A stretch of DNA of 39,853 bases, taken from the NCBI GenBank assembly GCA_938039915.1, contig CALHUA010000258.1, forward strand, positions 1 to 39,853, given 5' to 3'. Position numbers and translations under genes: made by a program. Positions within the stretch are counted from its first letter, which is position 1. Every line of letters starts with the position of its first letter. The notes beneath the pieces were generated by a model. It was not told the DNA's origin, did not search any database, and was given only the letters and a program-made list of their open reading frames with translations. The DNA is from an uncultured Anderseniella sp. (GTDB taxonomy: Bacteria; Pseudomonadota; Alphaproteobacteria; Rhizobiales; Aestuariivirgaceae). Below, in pieces: positions 34,570 through 39,853 of this stretch.

Positions 34570-35910
34570 TCAGGCAGCCTTGCTGGCGGTCAGCGCACCA
34601 TTGATGGCACTGTCAAGCTTGTCGACAAGTTCAGCCACATGAGTCTCGTTAATGATGTACGGAGGCGCGATCAGGACGTGATCTCCGGCCTGTCCGTCAA
34701 CCGTGCCGCCCATCGGATAAACCATGAGGCCGCCGGCCAGTGCACGCTTCTTGATGTCGGCATGCAGTTTGAGGGCAGGGTCAAACGGTTCCCTGCTGTC
34801 CTTGTCGGCAACCAGTTCGACACCCAGGAACAGTCCACGGCCACGTATGTCGCCGACATGGGGGTGCTGGCCGAAGCGGGCCTCGAGTGCGGCCATCAGC
34901 TTGCCGCCCATGGCGTTGACATTTGCCAGAAGGTCTCTTTGTTCGATCTCCTGCAGGACGGCCACGCCGGCCGCACAGGCTGCCGGGTGACCAAGATAGG
35001 TATGGCCGTGCTGGAAGAAGCCGGAGCCCTGTTCTATGGCAGCGTAGATTTCGGCAGAACACAGCATGGCGCCGATGGGTTGTATGCCTGCGCCCAGACC
35101 CTTGGCAATACACACCATGTCGGGCGCAACCTCGTCATGTTCTGACGCAAACAGGGTGCCGCACCGGCCCACGCCGCACATCACCTCATCCAGGATCAAC
35201 AGCACGCCGTACTTGTCGCAGATTTCACGGATGCGTTTGAAGTAACCGGCTTCTGCTGCGACAGCGCCAAGGGTGGCACCCACAACGGGTTCGGCGATAA
35301 AGGCTGCGACGCTGTCCTCGCCAAGCTCGACGATTTTTTCCTCAAGCTGGTTGGCCATGCGCAGGCCGTAGGCTTCCGGCGTTTCACCTGCCTGCGCCCA
35401 GCGCCAGAAGTAGCAGGCATCTATGTGATGCATGGCCGCGGTCAGGAACGGTTCAAACTGCTTGCGGCGCCAGCGGTTGCCGCCGGCAGCCAGCGCACCC
35501 AGCGTGTTGCCGTGATAACTTTGCCAGCGTGCGATCACATGGCGACGGTTGGGCTCTCCCTTTTCCAGGAAGTATTGCCGTGCCAGCTTCATCGAGGCTT
35601 CGGTAGCTTCTGACCCGCCGGACACGAAATATACCCGGTCGATGCCTTTCGGCGCACGTTCGATGAGCATATCGGCCAGTTGCTCTGCGGGCTCAGAGGT
35701 GAAGAAGCTGGTGTGGGCCCATGCCAGTTTGTCGAGTTGCGACTTTACCGCTTCGCGAACAACTTCATTGTTGTGACCCAGGCACGACACCGCAGCCCCG
35801 CCGCAACCGTCCAGATATCGCTTGCCGTCGGCGTCAATGACGTAAGGACCGTCACCGGCAACAGCAGTGGCCAGTTTGGACTTGGTATGCCTTGGAAAGA
35901 CGTGGGACAT
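34570..35910 (-). CDS. Class III aminotransferase (aspartate aminotransferase family)
   Basis: A 446-residue PLP fold-type I enzyme. [20 protein letters not shown] and [13 protein letters not shown] bind the cofactor phosphate and ring, [15 protein letters not shown] has the Asp that contacts the pyridine N, and the PLP Lys is in [16 protein letters not shown]. The family covers omega-amino acid:pyruvate, diamine and related transaminases; the amino donor is unknown. It lies 13 bp after the BKACE gene, as the fourth gene of pcaH-pcaG-BKACE-aminotransferase. BKACE enzymes are often paired with aminotransferases in lysine or beta-amino acid degradation. Confidence 0.92.
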   Translation of the reverse strand: MSHVFPRHTKSKLATAVAGDGPYVIDADGKRYLDGCGGAAVSCLGHNNEVVREAVKSQLDKLAWAHTSFFTSEPAEQLADMLIERAPKGIDRVYFVSGGSEATEASMKLARQYFLEKGEPNRRHVIARWQSYHGNTLGALAAGGNRWRRKQFEPFLTAAMHHIDACYFWRWAQAGETPEAYGLRMANQLEEKIVELGEDSVAAFIAEPVVGATLGAVAAEAGYFKRIREICDKYGVLLILDEVMCGVGRCGTLFASEHDEVAPDMVCIAKGLGAGIQPIGAMLCSAEIYAAIEQGSGFFQHGHTYLGHPAACAAGVAVLQEIEQRDLLANVNAMGGKLMAALEARFGQHPHVGDIRGRGLFLGVELVADKDSREPFDPALKLHADIKKRALAGGLMVYPMGGTVDGQAGDHVLIAPPYIINETHVAELVDKLDSAINGALTASKAA

Positions 35911-35923
35911 CGATGGATCTTTC

Positions 35924-36757
35924 TTACGCAGCTAAAGGAAGTTGCAGAATTTCACGCGCCTGCTGCCAACTGGCGACAGGTCTCTTATGTTTCTCGCACA
36001 ATTCGACGGCCCGTTTTACCAGGGCGGAATTGGACGGTGCCAGCGTGTTGCGGTCAAGACGCACATTGTCTTCAAGCCCGGTCCGTACATGGCCGCCCGC
36101 TGCAATGCACCAGTCGTTCAGGACGATCTGGTTCTGCGCGATGCCCGCACCGCACCATTGAGCATCAGGCGCCAGCCGGTTCAGGGTTTTCACGTAAAAG
36201 TCGAAAACCTCTTTGTCGACCGGCATGGCGTTCTTCACGCCCATGACGAACTGCACATACAATGGGCCTTTCAAGCGGCCGTCTTCCGCCATCTTCACGG
36301 CCTGAAAAACATGACTGAGATCAAAAGCTTCAATCTCCGGTTTGACATCATATTTCAGCATCTCGGCGGCCAGCCAGTCCACCAGATCGGGTGCATTCTC
36401 ATAGACCCGCGTCGGAAAATTGTTCGAACCCACTGTCAGGGACGCCATGTCCGGTGTCAGCGGCAGCATGCCGCCGCGTTCATGGCCTGCGCCCGAACGG
36501 CCACCGGTTGAATACTGGATGATCATGCCGGGGCAGTGCTTGCGCAGACCCTCGCCGAGGCGGGCGAACTTGTCGGGATCAGACGTCGGGGTCTCATCAT
36601 CATTGCGCACATGACAATGCGCAATGGAGGCGCCGGACTCGAAAGCTTCATGTGTGCTCTCGATCTGTTCGGTAATGGTAATCGGCACGGCGGGATTTGC
36701 CGCCTTGGTCGGCACGGACCCGGTAATGGCAACACATATAATACATGGATCGGACAT
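35924..36757 (-). CDS. BKACE family beta-keto acid cleavage enzyme (DUF849)
   Basis: A 277-residue TIM-barrel protein. VAITGSVPTK at the start, GASIAHCHVRNDDE with the zinc-binding His-x-His, PEIEAFDLSH with the catalytic acidic residues, and GGHVRTGLEDNV near the end are typical. Members condense a beta-keto acid with acetyl-CoA and release acetoacetate plus a new acyl-CoA. GAGGAAA lies 4-10 bases before the ATG at 36757. It lies 8 bp after pcaG, so it is part of the protocatechuate dioxygenase operon. A role in handling a beta-keto acid downstream of protocatechuate (for example beta-ketoadipate) is an inference from position. Confidence 0.9.
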   Translation of the reverse strand: MSDPCIICVAITGSVPTKAANPAVPITITEQIESTHEAFESGASIAHCHVRNDDETPTSDPDKFARLGEGLRKHCPGMIIQYSTGGRSGAGHERGGMLPLTPDMASLTVGSNNFPTRVYENAPDLVDWLAAEMLKYDVKPEIEAFDLSHVFQAVKMAEDGRLKGPLYVQFVMGVKNAMPVDKEVFDFYVKTLNRLAPDAQWCGAGIAQNQIVLNDWCIAAGGHVRTGLEDNVRLDRNTLAPSNSALVKRAVELCEKHKRPVASWQQAREILQLPLAA

Positions 36758-36765
36758 GGGTTTCC

Positions 36766-37335
36766 TCAAATGTCGAAGAACACGGTTTCGGCCTCGCCCT
36801 GAAGCGAAACATCAAACCGGTAGCTGTTATTGGAATTTGTATCAGGTTTGGCCAGCAAGGTCTCGCGGCCAGCGGTAATCGCATTGAGTACCGGGTCAGC
36901 GGCGTTTGCAGCGGCTTCATCGGCAAAGTAGATCCGCGTGTGCAAGTGAATATTGATGCCACGCGCAAAAATCATCAGGGTCATGTGGGGGGCCTGCGAT
37001 GACCCGTCGGTCCATGCAACCGGACCGGGCTTTACGGTTTCGAAGCGGAATTCGCCGGTTTCAAAATCGGTGTGGCAGCGCGCGAAACCGTTGTGACCGT
37101 CTGCAAATTGACCGTCATCAGCAGCCTGCCAGATTTCCAGCAGCGCATCCTTGACGATCTCGCCCGAGCCGTCACGAACCACGCCTGTGATCGTAATTGG
37201 CGTACCGTCCTTCAAACCGGTATGACCGGTTATGCCATGATGTTTGACATCAATGCCCGCAACATCGGGCAACAGGCCGATATGCACATAGGGTCCAGCG
37301 GTTTGCGATGGAGTTTCCTTAAGCTGTTTTTTCAT
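36766..37335 (-). CDS. pcaG: Protocatechuate 3,4-dioxygenase alpha subunit
   Basis: A 189-residue intradiol dioxygenase subunit. TPSQTAGPYVHIGL opens the protein; ITGVVRDGSGEIVKDALLEIWQA, then NGFARCHTDFETGEFRFETVKPGPV and PHMTLMIFARGINIHLHTRIYF follow the family pattern. The iron ligands are in the beta subunit. With PcaH it cleaves protocatechuate to beta-carboxy-cis,cis-muconate. Its ATG overlaps the pcaH stop (TGATG), so the subunits are translationally coupled. Confidence 0.96.
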   Translation of the reverse strand: MKKQLKETPSQTAGPYVHIGLLPDVAGIDVKHHGITGHTGLKDGTPITITGVVRDGSGEIVKDALLEIWQAADDGQFADGHNGFARCHTDFETGEFRFETVKPGPVAWTDGSSQAPHMTLMIFARGINIHLHTRIYFADEAAANAADPVLNAITAGRETLLAKPDTNSNNSYRFDVSLQGEAETVFFDI

Positions 37336-38060
37336 CAGCCATGCTCCGCATCGAGCGGTGTTTCTTCGCGGCCGCGCAGCACAATATCAAACTTGTATGC
37401 AAGCGCATCAAACGGCACCGCATTGTCGAGATCAAGCCTGGCAACCAGCCGGTCAACGGCGGCAGGGTCACTGACCGCATTGACGATGGCGCAGTGCCGG
37501 ATCAGCGGGTCGCCTTCGAAATAGAATTGCGTAATCAGGCGCTGGGCAAATGATGCGCCGAACAGCGACAGGTGAATATGGGCCGGGCGCCATGCCGGAC
37601 CGTTATTGGGAAACGGATAGGGGCCGGGCCGGATGGTGCGGAACGAATAGTTTCCATGGCTGTCCGACAGGCATCGGCCATAACCGGAGAAATTCGGATC
37701 CAGTGGCGCCAGATATCCGTCGCGGATGTGTCTGTAGCGTCCGCCGGCATTGGCCTGCCATACTTCGATCAGCACACCCGCCTGCGGCCGGGCATATTCA
37801 TCCAGCACCCGGCCTGACACCACAATGCGCTCGCCGACCGGATCACCGTCAACGACTGCGTTGGCCAGCATGTCTGCATCGTTTTCGCCCAGCATGTCAT
37901 GGCCGAAAACCGGGCCTGAAGTCTCGCTCAGCGAAGTGGGCATTTGCAGCAGGGCACGCTTCGGCGATCGCAGCACCGAGGAATTGTAGGCCGGGGTCAG
38001 CCCTTTGGGATGCCACGTCCGGTCACGCGGGGCGAATGCGGGTTTGGTGTTGGAAGCCAT
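37335..38060 (-). CDS. pcaH: Protocatechuate 3,4-dioxygenase beta subunit
   Basis: A 241-residue catalytic subunit. The four Fe(III) ligands can be placed: Tyr in AGGRYRHIRDGY, Tyr in RPGPYPFPN, and the two His in RPAHIHLSLFG. LAPLDPNFSGYGRCLSD and QFYFEGDPLIRHC are strongly conserved. It is the first gene of the pcaH-pcaG-BKACE-aminotransferase unit. pcaB, pcaC, pcaD and a PcaQ/PcaR regulator are not in the window. Start at the ATG at 38060; the ribosome site is weak. Confidence 0.96.
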   Translation of the reverse strand: MASNTKPAFAPRDRTWHPKGLTPAYNSSVLRSPKRALLQMPTSLSETSGPVFGHDMLGENDADMLANAVVDGDPVGERIVVSGRVLDEYARPQAGVLIEVWQANAGGRYRHIRDGYLAPLDPNFSGYGRCLSDSHGNYSFRTIRPGPYPFPNNGPAWRPAHIHLSLFGASFAQRLITQFYFEGDPLIRHCAIVNAVSDPAAVDRLVARLDLDNAVPFDALAYKFDIVLRGREETPLDAEHG

Positions 38061-38127
38061 CTGGTCAGCCTGATGTAACGTTCAAATTCCAATCTCTACC
38101 GCTGTGCATGTGCCGTCAACCGGCTGT

Positions 38128-38147
38128 TTGCGCATGTGATGACGCAA
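38128..38147. promoter_or_regulatory. Possible operator between pcaH and the MFS gene
   Basis: TTGCG-N10-CGCAA inverted repeat within the 195-bp divergent intergenic region, followed by a further TACGCATATG. The spacing is compatible with a LysR- or IclR-type site, but no regulator gene is adjacent and the arms are short. Confidence 0.3.
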
Positions 38148-38255
38148 GTTTACGCATATGTCAGCCCGCAACACAAAGACCTTGCACACACGCCATGGTA
38201 ATCAGCCGCGCACGGTGGCACTATCCCGGCAAATCGGGGTAGGGCGGTAGGAACA

Positions 38256-39449
38256 GTGTCGACAGCAAGTGAAAATGTTGGTCAGTGGCCGCGCATCTGG
38301 GCGGTGTTTCTCACCGGTGTGGCGGCTGCGTTCCTCGTTGGCAAGGCGCCTGCCGCGCTGCCGGTGTTGCGGGCCGAACTGAACCTGTCGCTTTTTCAGG
38401 CCGGTCTCGTCGTGTCCATGTTTTCGCTGGTGGCAGCCGTTGCCGGGCTGTTCTTCGGGGCACTGTCTGACAAATGGGGACAGCTGCGCCTGGCGCTGGT
38501 GGGTCTGGTGCTGGCTGCGGCTGCCGGTGCCGCAGGCGCAGCCGCCGACACCGGCGTGACGCTGATTGCCAGCAGGGTTGCCGAAGGTGTCGGCTTTTTC
38601 ATGATATCCGTGTCGCTGCCCGGCCTCGTTCTGCGGCTGGCCGATGACCGCACCCGCCAGACGGCCATGGGACTTTGGGGTGCATATCTGCCGCTTGGTG
38701 CAGGGGTTATCCTGCTGGCCGGCGGCGTCGTCATTGAAAGTGTCGGATGGCGCGGCTTGTGGCTGCTGATTTCGGCAAGTTATGTGGTGTTTTTCGCCGC
38801 GCTTGTCTGGGCGGCGCCGCGCGAGGCGGGCGATGTGCCAGGTGTCGGGGAAGGGCGGGTGAAGGCGGTTCTGAAAACACCGGGTGCTGTCATGCTGGGC
38901 GCGGTGTTCGGATGCTATTCCGGGCAGTACATGGCGGTGACATCATTTGTCCCGCTGATACTGGTTGAACGCGCCGGGTGGGAACTGGCACCGGCGGCGG
39001 CTGTCGGTGCGATGATCATGGTGGTCAACACAACCGGCAACATTGCCGCCGGTTTCCTGCTCGACCGGGGCATGCGCCGGCAATCCCTCATTGTTGTGGC
39101 CAGTGCGGCCATGGCACTGGGCGCGATCATGGTTATGAGTTCCGCCTTGCCGGTGCCGGTGCGAATTGCCGGTGCGGTGCTGTTTTCAAGCTTTGGCGGC
39201 ATGATACCGGGATCCCTGTTTGCCGGTGTTGCCCGCCATGCACCGAGCCGGGCGCATGTCTCCAGCGTCAACGGACTGATGCTGCAGTGCGTGGCGATCG
39301 GGCAACTGATCGGGCCTGCCGTCACTACGTGGCTGGTGGCGACCGGTAATGGCAGCTGGACCATGTCGCTGGTCTACCTGCTGCCGATGGCGGCCCTGAC
39401 AGCGATTGCCGGTATGGTGCTGGGGCGTATCGAACGCTCGCCTGCTTGA
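38256..39449 (+). CDS. MFS transporter
   Basis: A 397-residue protein with about 12 membrane helices in two halves. FFGALSDKWGQLRLALVGL is the loop 2-3 motif A (GxxxDxxGxR-like), and ASRVAEGVGFFMISVSLPGLVLR is a helix 4-5 pattern of CynX/NimT-like exporters. The start is GTG at 38256 with AGGA close upstream. It is divergent from the pca genes, so uptake of an aromatic acid or efflux of a related compound is a possible but unproven role. Confidence 0.9.
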   Translation: MSTASENVGQWPRIWAVFLTGVAAAFLVGKAPAALPVLRAELNLSLFQAGLVVSMFSLVAAVAGLFFGALSDKWGQLRLALVGLVLAAAAGAAGAAADTGVTLIASRVAEGVGFFMISVSLPGLVLRLADDRTRQTAMGLWGAYLPLGAGVILLAGGVVIESVGWRGLWLLISASYVVFFAALVWAAPREAGDVPGVGEGRVKAVLKTPGAVMLGAVFGCYSGQYMAVTSFVPLILVERAGWELAPAAAVGAMIMVVNTTGNIAAGFLLDRGMRRQSLIVVASAAMALGAIMVMSSALPVPVRIAGAVLFSSFGGMIPGSLFAGVARHAPSRAHVSSVNGLMLQCVAIGQLIGPAVTTWLVATGNGSWTMSLVYLLPMAALTAIAGMVLGRIERSPA

Positions 39450-39507
39450 CTTGAAGCCGTTTTCTCCGCATTTACCTGCACCATCATAAAGGCAACGCAG
39501 ACGACAC

Positions 39508-39853
39508 ATGAAACCTTTTCTTATCCTGCAGCTTCGCCCTGAGACGGAAGCGTCAGACGACGAATACCGGGCCATTCTCGAACAGGGCGGGCTCGACCAG
39601 TCCGAAACGGTTCGTATCAGGCTCGAGCGTGAACCCGTTCCCGGTGAGTTGAAGCTTGAGGACCATGCCGGCGTCATCGTCGGGGGCGGGCCCGGATGCG
39701 TCAGCGATGCGGAGGCCAAAAAATCCGAGGTTGAAAAGCGCATCGAGGATGCGGTCCTGAACCTGATGCCGGCCATCACGGAAACAGATTTTCCGTATCT
39801 GGGGTGTTGTTACGGTATCGGCATCCTGGCTCATCATCTGGGTGGCAAGGTCA
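39508..39853 (+). CDS. Class I glutamine amidotransferase (partial, N-terminus)
   Basis: The gene runs off the window end; 115 residues are visible. It starts MKPFLILQLRPETEASDDEY, and DHAGVIVGGGPGCVSD is the oxyanion-loop glycine motif. LGCCYGIGILAHHLGG carries the nucleophilic Cys (G-x-C-x-G). This is the GATase1 fold of GuaA-like stand-alone amidotransferases, which may be GMP synthase-related. The catalytic His and Glu lie outside the window. Confidence 0.85.
   Translation, partial: MKPFLILQLRPETEASDDEYRAILEQGGLDQSETVRIRLEREPVPGELKLEDHAGVIVGGGPGCVSDAEAKKSEVEKRIEDAVLNLMPAITETDFPYLGCCYGIGILAHHLGGKV

Noticed and set aside
1-39853. CRISPR arrays, rRNA, tRNA, insertion sequences, prophage
   Set aside because: I saw no regularly spaced repeats, no tRNA-like T-loop and acceptor arrangement, no transposase or integrase-like protein.

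Overview
The window is a dense, roughly 60% GC chromosomal stretch that reads as an alphaproteobacterium. The main pointers are SarDH/DMGDH-type enzymes with a folate domain, two separate protein contexts in which I recognise alphaproteobacterial sequence styles (a NuoE/L21-type helix-hairpin-helix tail, a short GluRS), a TctCBA transporter and a unimodular QueF. I cannot name the genus. No phage, insertion sequence, CRISPR array, rRNA or tRNA was recognised.

Layout. 1-3551 (minus): two tandem FAD/folate (dimethylglycine or sarcosine dehydrogenase-like) genes, the second cut by the window edge. 3653-4812 (plus): an exported DUF1194 (VWA-like) protein and a DUF1801 protein. 4825-9247 (minus): a dipeptide-type ABC importer (two permeases and a fused double ATPase with an unusual C-terminal tail) without a visible binding protein. 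9561-11968 (plus): a PhnD-like binding-fold protein without signal peptide, a YfcG-like glutathione transferase, an EamA exporter. 12033-13361 (minus): glutamyl-tRNA synthetase.

13417-17676 is an NAD-metabolism block. A Nudix-winged helix regulator of the NrtR type (plus) is divergent from a translationally coupled SPFH protein and NAD-kinase-like protein (minus). The 87-bp gap holds two copies of an AGTGT-N7-ACACT palindrome placed exactly on the promoter elements. Glutamine-dependent NAD synthetase lies convergent to the regulator.

17838-29740 (plus): a degenerate PAS histidine kinase, then a FadR-type GntR regulator followed by a ThDP-dependent acyl-CoA lyase/decarboxylase, a formyl-CoA-transferase-like enzyme, a formyl-THF-type formyltransferase and a UspA protein, then a tripartite tricarboxylate transporter (tctC-tctB-tctA) and a ketopantoate-reductase-like gene. 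Two different palindromes occur together both in front of the GntR gene and in front of tctC, which suggests one regulon. My reading is a pathway that imports a carboxylate, activates it with CoA, cleaves or decarboxylates it to formyl-CoA and moves the formyl group to folate; this is inference.

29841-33142: a YpfJ-type zinc metallopeptidase, a small AT-richer island with an antitoxin-like gene and a Fic gene broken by an in-frame TAG, a threonine dehydratase-like enzyme and a glycine-rich small protein. 33591-39853: an exported hypothetical protein, queF, a class III aminotransferase, a BKACE (DUF849) enzyme, pcaG and pcaH (minus strand), then an MFS transporter and the start of a class I glutamine amidotransferase (plus).
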